A stretch of DNA of 48,495 nucleotides, taken from NCBI GenBank assembly GCA_051453625.1, contig JBOZIK010000001.1, positions 125,572,393 to 125,620,887 of the forward strand. The letters run 5' to 3'. Below the pieces are notes generated by a model. The model did not search any database and was not told the DNA's origin. It saw only the letters and a program-made list of their open reading frames with translations. The position numbers and the translations under genes are program-made. Position 1 is the stretch's first letter. The number at the start of each line of letters is the position of its first letter. Below, piece by piece: positions 1-11,209 of this stretch. Source of the stretch: Welwitschia mirabilis (lineage: Eukaryota > Gnetophyta > Gnetopsida > Welwitschiales).

Positions 1-620
1 TTTAAGTGACTAATTGAATGTTGAATTGTTAATGATAAATTTGAGAACATAATATAATTATTAAGCTAAAAATACAACAAACACAACCATCAAATTTGCT
101 CTTATCATATTATTGCTCCTTCATAAATATATTACACTTCTTGTATCATTGCCTTCAGGCTTGCTTCAAGTCATAAATATTCTTATTCAAATTGCGCAAA
201 AGCCTTGAGACAATTTGGTCCATAAAACTCTAGGTTAAAGTATGTTCATTAAAATTACCATTAAAAAAGGACGTCTTAACATTTATCTGTTCCAATTCAA
301 GATCCAAGAAAACAATTAAGGACAAGACGATTCTAATAGATGAATGTTTAGTGAAAGACGGAAAAATTTCAATAAAATTTATAGCAGGTTTTTGTGCAAA
401 CCCTTTACCATCAGTCTTGCCTTGTAAATTTTATCACCACTCGAGTCTAATTTTAGTCTAAAGAAAAAGCTCATCTTTCTTTTGACAGAGGAACAAAATC
501 CCATGTATGATTCTCATTAAGGGATTTCCATTTGTTTTTTCATTGTAGCCTCCCGCTTATTTGCATGAAGGGAATATCTTGCCTTTTCCAGAGTTTCAGA
601 TTCCCCACAACCAATAAGCA
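1..620 (-). pseudogene. Copia reverse transcriptase, N-terminal part (decayed)
   Basis: Minus-strand translation gives the copia segment before the polymerase (SPSLNYVLL, then an acidic stretch), followed at about 440-250 by YKARLMVKGF and SIRIVLSLIV, then LELEQINVKTSFFNG, and near 160 NIYDLKQA. These match the copia RVT_2 family in order and spacing. Stops interrupt the frame, including one just after DLKQA and one where a Trp is expected. The YVDD-type catalytic box lies beyond the window edge, so activity cannot be judged from that motif. The piece is N-terminal only. Confidence 0.85.
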
Positions 621-1129
621 AAACATAATTCAAAGAGGGTGAATATATGTAAGGTCGCTTCACAACATACGTAGATCTCCTTCCCCATTGTGAAGAAGTG
701 ATATGAGGAGATTGATTTTTTTTTCCCAACTTTGTTTCTATTCTCGCTTACCTCATACTATTCATCACTATTTTTCCCTTGTTATGGGCCTATTGCATTT
801 CTATTATCTATTATATCCCTAGGTTGCTTGTTGCCATCATCATAAAAATGGCTTTGAGTGACTCATTCTAAGGGAATTTTAGATCAGATCTCTGTATACT
901 TTGATCCCTAACCTTCTTAGGATAAAAGAGTCCAAAATCTGTAAATCTAATTATTTGTTTACAAGCACGATCCTAAACTCTGTAGTCTTTTTCATCCCCA
1001 CTGTATCCAACAAAGGTGTAGCCTGCATGCCTTGTCATTTAACTTTGACATGTAAGATTTTTGTATATGGCCTAGGCCTCCTAGTTAAAATTTTTTTTGA
1101 GTGCTAGGATGAAATAGATTTCCCCCAAA

Positions 1130-1900
1130 GCATTTTTTAATTTGTTCATCTATGACAATATACAAGGACTTGTTTATTAAATAATTGGCAATACTAATTG
1201 CCTCGAGCCAAAATACTTTTGGAAGTTAACACCAACTATAATGTTTCTCCTATGCTCCAACAAAGTCATATTACATATTTTTACCACTTCATTTTATTAT
1301 AGTGTCTTCGGATTTGTGTGAGAATGGATTCTGCCCTTTGCAACGCAAAATTCAACAAAAGCATGAGGGATGTATTCACCTCCATTGTTAATGCGTAACA
1401 TTTTCACTTTCAAACCTATTTTGATTTCTACCTATGCTATAAAATTTTTAAACACATTAAAAACCATTTCCTTGGATTTTAGAGGACAAGCCCACACCTT
1501 ACGGCTAAAATCCTTAGTTAGAGTAACAAAATACATTGAAACAAAAAGGGAAGGAGGACCAAGACATCCAATAACATTTGAATATATTAAATCTAACTTC
1601 TTGTATGATATTTCATCACAGATGAAATCAACTCTTTGTGACTTTCCTACTTCATAGTCATAACAAAAATTCAAATTAACAAAGGTAGATCAAAAATAAG
1701 AGATTTAGATTGTAGTACCTTCAAACCAAACTGCCCAATCTATCCAAGATGCTAATGCCATAGAAGGGAGTCTTCTTCGACCTTGACAACAACAACAAGG
1801 CCCTTATGTTTTCTAGCAACAATAGTGCGCAAGAGATACATAAAACCCTCCTTAGTGAGTTATGGCATGTTTCTTGATGTTCTAGGTGCTATGAAATAAC
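1130..1900 (-). pseudogene. Copia integrase (pre-integrase domain plus core), catalytic Asp positions lost
   Basis: At about 1765-1690 the minus strand reads LWH...HLG, then GLKVL, the pattern of the pre-integrase domain that precedes copia integrase. The core follows: KLDLIYSNVIG, then YFVTLTKDFSRKVW and LKSKEMVF at about 1595-1450, then LRINNGGEYIPHAFVEFC near 1400-1340. In active copies the first two metal-binding Asp residues sit in the HSDV-like and SDNGGE motifs. Here they read YSNV (Asn codon at 1576-1578) and INNGGE (Asn at 1387-1389). Downstream traces of the variable C-terminal region run to about 1130. It is a dead integrase. Confidence 0.87.
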
Positions 1901-1996
1901 ATGAATGTAATTTAAGTCCATCAAACTATTCAATCTCTAATAGGTTTTTTATAATATTAGACGTGTTTCACATTTCTAATTGTTAAGCATTGACCA

Positions 1997-2194
1997 TTAT
2001 AGTGTTTTTAACACCATGATGTCAATGCCATGGATTGGAAGCTCTTTATTATCAGCAATATATACAATAACAAATGTGCATGCTTTATAAGAATTGAAAT
2101 ACCTACAAGCTAGATAGGTATAAGATGACATACCATTATGCAAACTACAATCATCGTTAGCATCGCAGGAGGATTTGCTTATGAATCCAAACAA
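1997..2194 (-). pseudogene. Copia aspartic protease remnant
   Basis: A 65-codon open stretch carries SCDANDDCSLHNGMSSYTY and then YFNSYKACTFVIVYIADNKE, followed by IHGIDIMVLK. The order matches the copia retropepsin (active-site DSGAS-like region, then F-S-Y, ADN, G-G-I/V). The catalytic DSG triplet has decayed to HNG, so the active Asp is absent. It lies between the zinc knuckle and the pre-integrase domain, as expected for a copia polyprotein. The ATG is not meaningful, since the protease is normally cut from a polyprotein. Confidence 0.75.
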
Positions 2195-2206
2195 ATAAAT
2201 GTGAAT

Positions 2207-2521
2207 TCAACATCCCATGCAGTTTGATTCAAACTTCCTTCTTGTTATTCTTATAGGCTTCTTATTAGCTACTTCCTTCCATCTCTTGTATATGGAGCAA
2301 ACCTTTATAACAATGACCCTTTTCTCATAGAGCCAACAATCAACATTTATAACACATGAGACTCCTTTACTCTTGTGCCTTCCCTTGGACTGGTCACAAC
2401 TTCTACTTCTCCCCCTTTTCTTAGTAGTCAAGGCATTAGTAGAAGATTTTATTTTTGACCTCTTTTTTGCCTCTTGGAGAGTAACAACTATATTATCAAA
2501 GGAAATGACAGCAATACACAC
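2207..2521 (-). pseudogene. Copia gag C-terminus with basic linker and zinc-knuckle trace
   Basis: The open stretch contains a basic Arg/Ser/Lys linker (KKRGRSRSCDQSKGRHKSKG) typical of copia gag just before the nucleic-acid-binding knuckle. Immediately after it, in a shifted frame at about 2350-2290, CYKC and EKGHCYKG can be read, a broken CCHC knuckle. Gag packages element RNA; this remnant is non-functional. The N-terminal part of gag is not clearly visible further up. Confidence 0.65.
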
Positions 2522-2530
2522 TAATGCAAT

Positions 2531-5084
2531 ATATTCTTAACCACATGTAGTGGGTTTTATCATAATAATACTTTTGTGCAGTGATTTCGTGTCAATTAAT
2601 CCTTCATCATTATAATGCATATATCACAAATTAGACCAAAAGTCTATCATTTGCAATATTTCCATTCTATTCAAAGAGAGAGAATAAGAGAAGAAAAAAA
2701 GAGAAAAAAATGGGGGAAAACACCTTTCACAAAATCATTTAACATACTATGCTGAAATTATACAGTCAACCTTCTTCCACTTTACACTGTGCTAAGGTTA
2801 TACAGTCGTCCTCACTTCACTATTTCCCTCCACACAGGGAACAGTAAACTAAAAGGAAAGATCAATCTAATACAATGGTTATTCAATGGTTTGCTACAAG
2901 AAAAACAAGCAATTACATTAAATGGGTTCCACCCCACTTGTAGCAATACAAGTTTTTGTAATGGGCATCCAACACACCATTCCATAAGCATCTAATATAA
3001 AGCATTTTAACATTTAAGGTTCAATGCATTTTCTTGGTGTGTAGCAATTGGAGAGCCTAGTGTTGGGTACAAAATCTGAGAGGTTAATATTTCCTAAAGA
3101 TTTGCATCATTACATTTACTTAGCTCATATTGAGAAGTACAAATATGGTTCCTTTGTCTTACCTTCAATCATGTCCAATCTAATATGTGTTGATCATAGA
3201 GCCCAATGTTCATGGGTTATCTCAATGACATCCACATCATTTTTTGAAATTCAGAAGGATCTAACAATAGAGAAAAAAGTAAGCCTTTAACAGGTTAACA
3301 TTGGCATATGTTCTTATAGTTTTAAGTAGCTGGCCTATTGTAAGGCATACTTTTTTAATTTATGTTTTATTATTGAGTTTTCTTAATAAACTAGCATCCC
3401 TTGTGAAAATTATAAATTATGTAGAAAGAGGTCTAGAGTCAAGATGGAGATTGGAAGGAAAGAGAAATTGGATCAGAGGCCAAGTTTCCACCATAAAAGG
3501 ATTGCTTTGAAAATAAGTTTTATTTGTCGCAGACACATTGGTAACAATATGTGACATTAATTCAAATCTCCTCACAATACTGGTTGTAAAAGGTGCTACA
3601 AGTGAATCCACTTGTGAGCTTGCAATTGCATTTGCTTGATAGGAAAATTGACTTGTATTTATGGTCAAAAAAGTTGTCATAATTCATTAGTGCATTCTAG
3701 GAGGTAACCATGAGCTCAAAATTATCTTGATTATATTGACGATAGGTTAGAGTTGTTAAGAGCACTGACATCTTTTAGTTGAGCTCAAAACTCCGTATTT
3801 CAAAGCATGATCTTACTGCAAGAGCACTTGCGATCACAATTGGAGAATTTCACAAGACAAATAGGAGTTTTCACTAAGGAATGAACGCCAAAAGCAATGG
3901 AATTGGTTTGAGTTTATTGAGAAGGTGAAAGGGGATAGAATGGGGACTAAATCAGTTATGACTCCTGTGCCTTTGATGATGTGTTATATTTCTTGAGATT
4001 CTAACCCTTAGAATTTCTACTCTTATAGGTCACTTCATTTCATCTTATAGAGGTTTGCTTTTCAACATGTGTGATTGAAAATGGTAAGAAGCATAGCCCT
4101 TTCCCTCCATGTTTGATATCTGGTTCTTATTTGTATTTGAGATTGCACAATAGCTTTAAGCTCTAGATTATGTTGTTTTGAGTAGTATGAGAGCCTCATT
4201 TGTTCATTATTTTGGGTTTGAGAAGCATGACAATTAAGGCAGTTGCATTGATAAATCTTGATAACAAAATGAAGGCAATGAGGCTTTTCTTAGAGGTTTG
4301 ACAAATAACATGTACCTTCATGACTTAGTACAAGGACAGAAGATCATCAAATCACAAGGAAATGAAATCGATGAGGCTTCATCAAATGCAAGAAATCACT
4401 ACAAGGCCTCATGTAAAGGCATTTATTTTTCAAAAGGATCTAGATCTTGAAGTTGACAAATGGGCTAAAGGAGGAAAGTCACACAAAAGTACCCATAATA
4501 ATATCAAAGCTTAAAGAACAACAATGTCAAGTGGGAAAAGACCATGTTTAGCAAACCCACTTTCACTTTATTTTACAATCTAAAGTTAAAAAGAATTATT
4601 TCAATGCTTTATGCTTTTAAACACATACATTTAGTGCTACTTTAAATCCTAATATCTATATTTGGATTACAAATTGTTATAAACTATAATTTCTATCTTT
4701 AATCTTGTTTAAGAAGCTTTCATAAGGTAAAGAGAACATTGAATTGCTAAGGATAATACATAGTGACTTTCTATTTATACGTAAGTATACATTACTAGGG
4801 TTGCCGGATTTGCTATAAGACTAAAGTAGTTAAAGATGTAATGCAAAATGGGGTGTGAAGACCAACATTTCTATAGGTTGCAATCAATCTCTCAAAGTAT
4901 AAGCATCTTATCAAATCTTTAACAAGGATCTCCATTTAGGTGAGAACACTAATGTGATTATTCATAACTCCTTCAGATTAATGGGGGGTTGCTAAGGTGG
5001 AGAATTGCTAAAACAGAAGATTACACATTAGTATAGCCCAAAGAAAAGATATAAAGTAACTACACCCCCCATGACAATTATAGA
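2531..5084. other. No gene recognised; anonymous AT-rich DNA
   Basis: Short open frames exist (for example plus 3048-3290 and minus 3417-3680), but neither shows a family motif, splice structure or codon pattern that I recognise. A purine-rich run lies at about 2677-2716. Two imperfect copies of a phrase containing TTATACAGTC occur near 2758 and 2798. The stretch may hold the missing gag and LTR of the copia relic or older debris. Confidence 0.5.
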
Positions 5085-5389
5085 TACATTTGAAAACTGA
5101 AACCTAGAAAGCACCAACCCTTTTTAAGTGATTTTGTTGTAGTTCATCTTTAGAAGTTTATAATCTTTATGAAGTTCAGAAGCTTCATATTGGAGGAGCA
5201 TTGCTGCTAAAATAGAGAATTTTGTATCAAGGGAGGATCCTTGAAATGAATCCTTATTGAACTAGACGTTGCACTGAGTATTCAAATAAAGTGCACACAT
5301 TTAAGGACAAGGATGTCCCATTCATGATTAGAAAAGGTATCTGGATTATCTTGAAGTAATATTGAACTAGGATATTGAAGAAGAGTGCT

Positions 5390-5690
5390 CAGACCTGAAA
5401 TATCTACAATCTAATCCCAAACCTAATGAGCCATATTGCAATCCCAAAAACATGTTGGAAGGTTTTGAAAGCTTGGCATAGAGGGCACAAAGGATGGACA
5501 AATCCCAAGTGTTGAAGACGATGACCAATAAGAAGACCTTGATGAATAAGGCACTAGAAGAAAAATTTAGTTTTAGGATGAGCTTTAACCTTCCAAACTT
5601 CTTTAAAAATTCTTTCCATTTATCTTCTGTCCAATCAAGATGCCATTTGGAGTTCAGCTTGTTTATGACACTATTGAAGTCCTAAAACCA
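5390..5690 (-). pseudogene. LINE-1 C-terminal zf-RVT-like segment
   Basis: Minus-strand reading gives WKVKAHPKTKFFF, then LIHQGLLIGHRLQHLGF, then CPLCQAF, FQHVFWDCNMAH. This is the pattern of the zinc-binding C-terminus of plant LINE ORF2 (CPLC...HvFf.C). The Cys and His residues are largely retained, with few stops. It then runs into a coding-like tail toward 5090. The first part is repeated on the far side of the N run because of duplicated contig ends. Confidence 0.78.
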
Positions 5691-5694
5691 AGTG
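5618..5694. repeat. 77-bp duplicated contig end, left of N run
   Basis: This 77-bp segment is identical to 6526-6602 on the other side of the N run. It lies inside the LINE-1 ORF2, where a single copy gives a continuous product. I take it as an unmerged assembly overlap, not a biological repeat. Confidence 0.92.
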
Positions 5695-6525
5695 NNNNNN
5701 NNNNNNNNNNNNNNNNNNNNNNNNNNNNNNNNNNNNNNNNNNNNNNNNNNNNNNNNNNNNNNNNNNNNNNNNNNNNNNNNNNNNNNNNNNNNNNNNNNNN
5801 NNNNNNNNNNNNNNNNNNNNNNNNNNNNNNNNNNNNNNNNNNNNNNNNNNNNNNNNNNNNNNNNNNNNNNNNNNNNNNNNNNNNNNNNNNNNNNNNNNNN
5901 NNNNNNNNNNNNNNNNNNNNNNNNNNNNNNNNNNNNNNNNNNNNNNNNNNNNNNNNNNNNNNNNNNNNNNNNNNNNNNNNNNNNNNNNNNNNNNNNNNNN
6001 NNNNNNNNNNNNNNNNNNNNNNNNNNNNNNNNNNNNNNNNNNNNNNNNNNNNNNNNNNNNNNNNNNNNNNNNNNNNNNNNNNNNNNNNNNNNNNNNNNNN
6101 NNNNNNNNNNNNNNNNNNNNNNNNNNNNNNNNNNNNNNNNNNNNNNNNNNNNNNNNNNNNNNNNNNNNNNNNNNNNNNNNNNNNNNNNNNNNNNNNNNNN
6201 NNNNNNNNNNNNNNNNNNNNNNNNNNNNNNNNNNNNNNNNNNNNNNNNNNNNNNNNNNNNNNNNNNNNNNNNNNNNNNNNNNNNNNNNNNNNNNNNNNNN
6301 NNNNNNNNNNNNNNNNNNNNNNNNNNNNNNNNNNNNNNNNNNNNNNNNNNNNNNNNNNNNNNNNNNNNNNNNNNNNNNNNNNNNNNNNNNNNNNNNNNNN
6401 NNNNNNNNNNNNNNNNNNNNNNNNNNNNNNNNNNNNNNNNNNNNNNNNNNNNNNNNNNNNNNNNNNNNNNNNNNNNNNNNNNNNNNNNNNNNNNNNNNNN
6501 NNNNNNNNNNNNNNNNNNNNNNNNN
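5695..6525. other. Assembly gap (831 N), probably false
   Basis: Run of unknown bases between two identical 77-bp ends. Open frames reported across it are only N translations. Confidence 0.95.
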
Positions 6526-7061
6526 ATTTATCTTCTGTCCAATCAAGATGCCATTTGGAGTTCAGCTTGTTTATGACACTATTGAAGTCCTAAAACCAAG
6601 TGTGAGCCTTAGAAAGAGACAGCTTGGTAATATGATTATCATCGAGCTAGAGCCAATGGTCCCACCGATTCTTGCTATTATGATTCCACTCGATTTTGGA
6701 AACCACATTCTCTATGTGCCTAATAATGGGAAGATCCAACTTTTGAATCTTCAATTTAGATTTGAGTTAAGACTAATTGATTTTAATATGATTGTCTTGG
6801 TGCACGACAAATTGTTCTTAGTGGAGAAATTCTGCTTTAGCCAATCTTCAAAATTTGATAGGAAACTGACAAGCCAAAGGGTTATCTGCAATTTTGAAGG
6901 CTAGAGACCACCAAGGAGAATGAGTGGCTAGCTGGCTGTGACTTAGATTTTCTAGTTTCCAAAGAAGAAAAATTTTGAGTTTTGTGCCAAGACTTTAATA
7001 TTTGCTGGAAGACATAGGAGCCTTTGCCTTTGAAGTTATCATAGGAAAAGATAGCATTACT

Positions 7062-7474
7062 CTAATGAATGCCTTGCCATAAATGGTTGAAGCACATACT
7101 GCCATTGGCAAAATAAAATTTAAATAAAATCTTCCATGCCTCATCACTTTCCAAAAATTGGATTATCCATTTAGAAGATAATAAAGTACCTTGGTGTCCT
7201 AAAAAAGGAATTCCCAGACCACCTAAATGTTTGAAATGGTAGCAAGTATTCCACGCAACTTTGTTAAAAACTTTACCACTTATAGTGTTTTCCCATAGAA
7301 AAGCTTGAAGAATTTTGGTGACTGTGTCATAACAGAGATAGAAGGAGCCATGAAAAAGGCATAATAAATTGGAATAGCACTGAGGATATGAGTACACACA
7401 ATGATTCTCCTTTTTAAAGACAAAGGTTTTCTAGACCATTTAAGAGCTTTTTCTTTAACCTTGTCAATAACCAT
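7062..7474 (-). pseudogene. LINE-1 ORF2 region between RT and C-terminal Cys/His motif
   Basis: Two overlapping open stretches in different frames give KALKWSRKPLSLKRRIIVCTHI and IPIYYAFFMAPS, then LQAFLWENTISGKVFNKVAW, HLGGLGIPFLGHQGTLLSSKWI. This is the conserved segment that follows the L1 polymerase (thumb and downstream part, with the W-x(7)-K-GGLG-type signature). The frame change near 7300 shows a small indel. The segment confirms orientation and continuity of the element. Confidence 0.82.
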
Positions 7475-7559
7475 ATGCTACATGTTGGATGGATTATTTG
7501 ATAAAGCTATAGGGATTCCCAAAAGTTTGAAATGATTAATGGGTGAAAGCCCTTGGATA

Positions 7560-8450
7560 TTGTATCGATAGGACCAAGCAGATCTCTTAATGAAAGTGGA
7601 ATGGATGGCTATGGTTTTCTTCTAGTAAATTTGTGAACTTGAAACTAGACAATAAACATTTAGAGTATAAATAGCTTTCTGAAAAATCTTATTTAGTCTT
7701 TTTGATTAAGAGAAAGTTATCATCTACAAATTAACTATAAAGAATTGTATTGCCTTTGGAAGGTTAATGTCGTGAAGGTTTCCAAAAGAATGATGAGCTT
7801 TAAGAAGAGCTCCAAGAGCATCTGCTGCTATGATAAAAAGATACGACGCAAAGGGACACTCTTGCGTAATCGGTCTCTGAAGGGATATGGGTCGAGAGAA
7901 AACACCATTTATGTAGATAACAGGAGTGGCATCAGCTAGAAGCATATGAACATGATTTCCAAAGACTTCTTCAAGTTGATGATGATGGATAACCCTAGTA
8001 ATAAAATGTCAATTGAGTCTATTATAGGCCTTAGCAAAATCAAGCTTCAAAAGGACATCCTATTAAGAGGAGGTATTCACCTAATACATAGATTCGACTA
8101 TTGTTAGCACATTATCCAAGATGTACCTATTTTGAACAAAACTAGTTTGTTCTTTATTGATGAGAGTATCAAGGAATTTCTTCAATCTATTTGCCACTGC
8201 CTTGGCGATAATCTTATAGATCACATTCAAGAAAGTGATAAGTCTCCAATCATTAATATTATGTGAGTCACTTGATTTAGGCAAAAGTTTAACTATTCCG
8301 GTGTTGAGATAAGTCAGCAGGGATCTATTAGCAAGAGCTCCTTTGTAAACGTTATAAGCATCTGTTCCAATAATGTGTTAGAATTTATAGAAAAATTCTC
8401 TTGGAAGGCCATCAAATCCTAGAGCTTTGCCATCCTGAAGCTGCTAAAGA
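7560..8450 (-). pseudogene. LINE-1 reverse transcriptase remnant
   Basis: In order on the minus strand: ALGFDGLPREFFYKF (about 8430-8380), an open stretch at 8284-8081 with NDWRLITFLNVIYKIIAKAVANRL and QTSFVQNRYILDNVL, then at 7945-7724 VFSRPISLQRPITQECPFASYLF in place of the RQGDPLSP box, and FVDDN at 7730-7716. The FVDD catalytic pair is preserved (codons at 7719-7730), although a stop lies two codons upstream. It is the polymerase used for target-primed reverse transcription. Several frameshifts make it non-functional. Confidence 0.88.
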
Positions 8451-8967
8451 GCATTAAGAAATTTAGCCTTAGATAGGCATTGATTATCGCCAAAAATTTT
8501 CTGATTAAAGGGCTGAAGGTTGCTGAGACAAATGTCAATAGCTATGTCATCAACTGTGTTAGCAGAGAACACCTAAGACTAAGGTTAAAAAACACTTACA
8601 GAATTTATTCTCTAGAGGTATGAATAACTTTCCCATCTTCAATCACTTCTATACCAGGCGAGGAGTGCTTGCCTTTTAAGATTTTGAAGAAATGTAGCCA
8701 AGATAAGCAGGCATGAAGGTGGACACCTTGAGCCTTACAGTTATGGAATCATCTTAGTCTATCTTTATAGACCCTTAACAAATTGAAATCACGACTGCTA
8801 CAGTGCCCTGAATTAACTTTTAATTGATAGAATTCTACTTTTGACATGAGACATCTCTAATGAGAATTTATATTTACTGTAATAATTTACCTACATGTTC
8901 AACAAAATGCTTAGTGTATAAAATGCTATTATTCCATGATTCAATCCATCTAGAATTACTCAAGGGA

Positions 8968-9067
8968 NNNNNNNNNNNNNNNNNNNNNNNNNNNNNNNNN
9001 NNNNNNNNNNNNNNNNNNNNNNNNNNNNNNNNNNNNNNNNNNNNNNNNNNNNNNNNNNNNNNNNNNN
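8968..9067. other. Assembly gap (100 N), probably false
   Basis: Exactly 100 N. The 51 bases before it (8917-8967) equal the 51 bases after it (9068-9118), which indicates overlapping contigs that were not joined. It lies in the LINE-1 between endonuclease and reverse transcriptase. Confidence 0.95.
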
Positions 9068-9229
9068 TATAAAATGCTATTATTCCATGATTCAATCCAT
9101 CTAGAATTACTCAAGGGATGAGGAATTAGGTTCCAAATATGGATGAGAATTGTACACATGTTGCTATTTTGAAGAAAAGCAGTATTAAAAATAAAGAGAT
9201 CTTCATTAACATGATGAACTTTAGAAGAT

Positions 9230-9965
9230 TAAATGAACCATGAAATGGGGAAATGATCTGATAAGACCTGAGTGTAGTTAGCTGAAACTTAAAGCTTTTT
9301 TTAATGAGAAATAGTTATATTTGGATCTAAGGATAAATAGACCTAGTTAATCTTAGAAGTAATGAAACTTGATCCAATTATGGCATTAGACCAAGTGAAC
9401 CATCCCTTTACAGAACTTATTCTTGTGGTAGCATGACGTCCTGCAACTGGAATTTGCTTTTAAGGGACATCCAACTATCGAGATTGTTAAAATTAAGGCC
9501 GCCTTTATTTTCTCCTCGTTTATCTACTTCACTTTCAATCATATTAAAATCTGCTGCCAAGATCCAAGAAGCCTCTAGAAGAGAATCATGGAGCCATTTC
9601 CATAAGACACACCTATCTAGGATGCTACAAGGGGAATAAATATTGGCTAGGCCTACAATAGAGTTATTCCATCTTAAATGAATCCAGACACAGTTACCCC
9701 TTGGGTCTTGATCATGGTCAATAATCTGATTATTAAATTTATGATGGAGAAGAATAACTGTTTCTCCTCTACCTCTAGAATGACAAGAGATGAAGGAAGG
9801 TCTCTTAGGAAAGATACTATTACAAGCAGTTTGAAGCTGAAAGCCTTGAATTTTGCTTTCCTAAAGGAAAACTATATCAAAGTGTTTTTTAGCTATATAG
9901 TCTTGGATAATGTTTTTTCTTCGGGGGTTTAAGAGTCCTCAAACATTCCAAGAGATGGGATTCAT
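9230..9965 (-). pseudogene. LINE-1 ORF2 endonuclease domain (EEP family), degenerate
   Basis: The start at 9965 reads MNPISWNV, the characteristic N-terminus of plant L1 ORF2, followed by GLLNPRRKNIIQDYI and FDIVFL*ESKIQ. The metal-binding Glu of ES(K/T) is still present next to a new stop. Further on are GRGETVILLH, then SWILAADFNMIESEVDKRG (normally GDFN), and at about 9250 YQIISPF in place of the catalytic SDH-P motif, so Asp and His are lost. In active elements this domain nicks the target DNA. The domain order and spacing are clear; the copy is dead. Confidence 0.85.
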
Positions 9966-10428
9966 GAGGAAAGCTCAGTAAAGAACCCAATCCCCTCTAC
10001 AATGGCTTGCCACGAATTCCTAGATTCAAAACTATTAGCTACTGATCTGCTTGGCCTTTTGAATTGGTTCATGATACCACTGCCACTTCTTAACGTATTG
10101 TTCATAACCCCTGAAGGGGTAAATAAGGGATTAACCCTCATGACATGAGCATAAGATTTCTTACCAATAGTTTGTCATCCTTCTTTATCATTTTCCTTGT
10201 TAGTTGATCTTGGGTTTTTAGTAGTCTCTTGTTTGTTCTCCTTGCTGTTAGTATTTAAATCCTCTGTAGAAACTTGAGAAGTATTCCCATTTACCTAAAT
10301 TCTTTCTATTGGCGTTGATAACCTTATTTATGATTCTCATGAGTAATATGGTTATATTTGCCTTCTTCTTATGGGGTCTGGTGATTTTCTTGCACAACAC
10401 CTTTTTGATAAAGTTCATTGGCTACTTT

Positions 10429-11209
10429 TTATGCTAAAACTCTATCCACTTCCATTTTAGCTAAGAGTTTAGGATAACATGCCCTCACATGATCAGGCTC
10501 TTTACAATAGTAATAGTGATTTGGTAGAGTTAGATAAGTTATCTTTTGAAGAATAATTTCTCCATTAGCTGATAATCTGATAAACTCTGGTAATGGTTTG
10601 TCTAGATTAATAGTAACAGAGATTCTTCTTATGGGGTGAGCATGCAAATCTGTGAAGGTTTCCATCCCTATGACATGAACAATTTTAACGATTAAGGGAC
10701 TAACATAAGGTAGAAAACTAGTTGGGAGGTTTGGAAGTTTAATTCACATAAGAATGATACTTTGAGTAGCTTTTTTAAGGTCAAAACCTTTGAACCATGG
10801 TTGCAAAATGAGGTAAGTTCTTGAAATGTTCCAAACTGACTATTGTTTAACCTAATCTGTCATATCTTTAGTTTCAAAGCCAAAAAGAAAGAAGCCTTTC
10901 ATCATGTTTCAGACTATAGAGACTTATATTTCTGCTAACCCAATTCTTTTAAATCTAGTTATTGAGAACTGAAAAGGGGGAAATTCTTCTAATAGAAAAC
11001 CCAATGGCGTATAACTACTCAAAAGTACAAATAGTTTTATCAAAGAGGTCTTGGAGGAATTCCAAGTCGATGATTACACACTCATTATTCAAGGCCATAT
11101 TGTTTTCTTCAACTACTGGTGTAGAGTTAGAAGGCGAATCAACCATTTCTAGTTTTTGCTTTTTGAAGGATGCATTTAAAGCTAAGGAAACTAAATTATT
11201 TGAGGTCAT
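10429..11209 (-). pseudogene. LINE-1 ORF1 remnant: DUF4283-like domain and zinc knuckle
   Basis: An ATG at 11209 opens a 64-codon stretch. After several stops the frame reads GFFLFGFETKDM, then LILQPWFKGFDL and IKLPNLPTSF, the pattern of the DUF4283 domain of plant L1 ORF1. The open 78-codon stretch 10665-10429 continues with INLDKPLPEFI and ends in YYYCKEPDHVRACYP. That is a CCHC knuckle whose first Cys has become Tyr. ORF1 binds element RNA for retrotransposition. It lies directly upstream of the endonuclease, as expected. Confidence 0.82.

Larger units (their letters stand above)
1..2530 (-). mobile_element. Ty1/copia retrotransposon relic, internal region, 3' part cut by window edge
   Basis: Read on the minus strand from about 2530 down to 1, decayed pieces appear in the order gag zinc knuckle, protease, pre-integrase domain, integrase core, linker, reverse transcriptase. 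Integrase before reverse transcriptase is the Ty1/copia (Pseudoviridae) order, opposite to Ty3/gypsy. All pieces carry stops and frameshifts, so no product is expected. The element continues beyond position 1: RNase H and the 3' LTR are not in the window. No 5' LTR or primer site was recognised above 2530. Confidence 0.88.
5085..11209 (-). mobile_element. LINE-1-type non-LTR retrotransposon, nearly full length, degenerate
   Basis: The minus strand carries the plant L1 order: ORF1 with DUF4283-like and CCHC knuckle parts (11209-10430), ORF2 starting at 9965 with an endonuclease, then reverse transcriptase (about 8450-7560), a C-terminal region (7474-7062) and a zf-RVT-like Cys/His region (about 5640-5400), with a coding-like tail to about 5090. 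ORF2 is broken in many places. No LTR is expected in this class. A poly-A tail (plus-strand T run) was not clearly seen at the 5.0-5.1 kb end, so that border is approximate. Two N runs inside it appear artefactual, so the true element is shorter than its coordinates suggest. Confidence 0.88.

Noticed and set aside
1370-1657. 95-codon plus-strand frame
   Set aside because: It is the antisense shadow of the minus-strand copia integrase.
5640-6593. Long open frames across the 831-N run (both strands)
   Set aside because: They exist only because N was translated as X; the real parts are a few dozen residues of LINE remnant.
7745-7939. 64-codon plus-strand frame
   Set aside because: Antisense shadow of the LINE-1 reverse transcriptase at 7724-7945.
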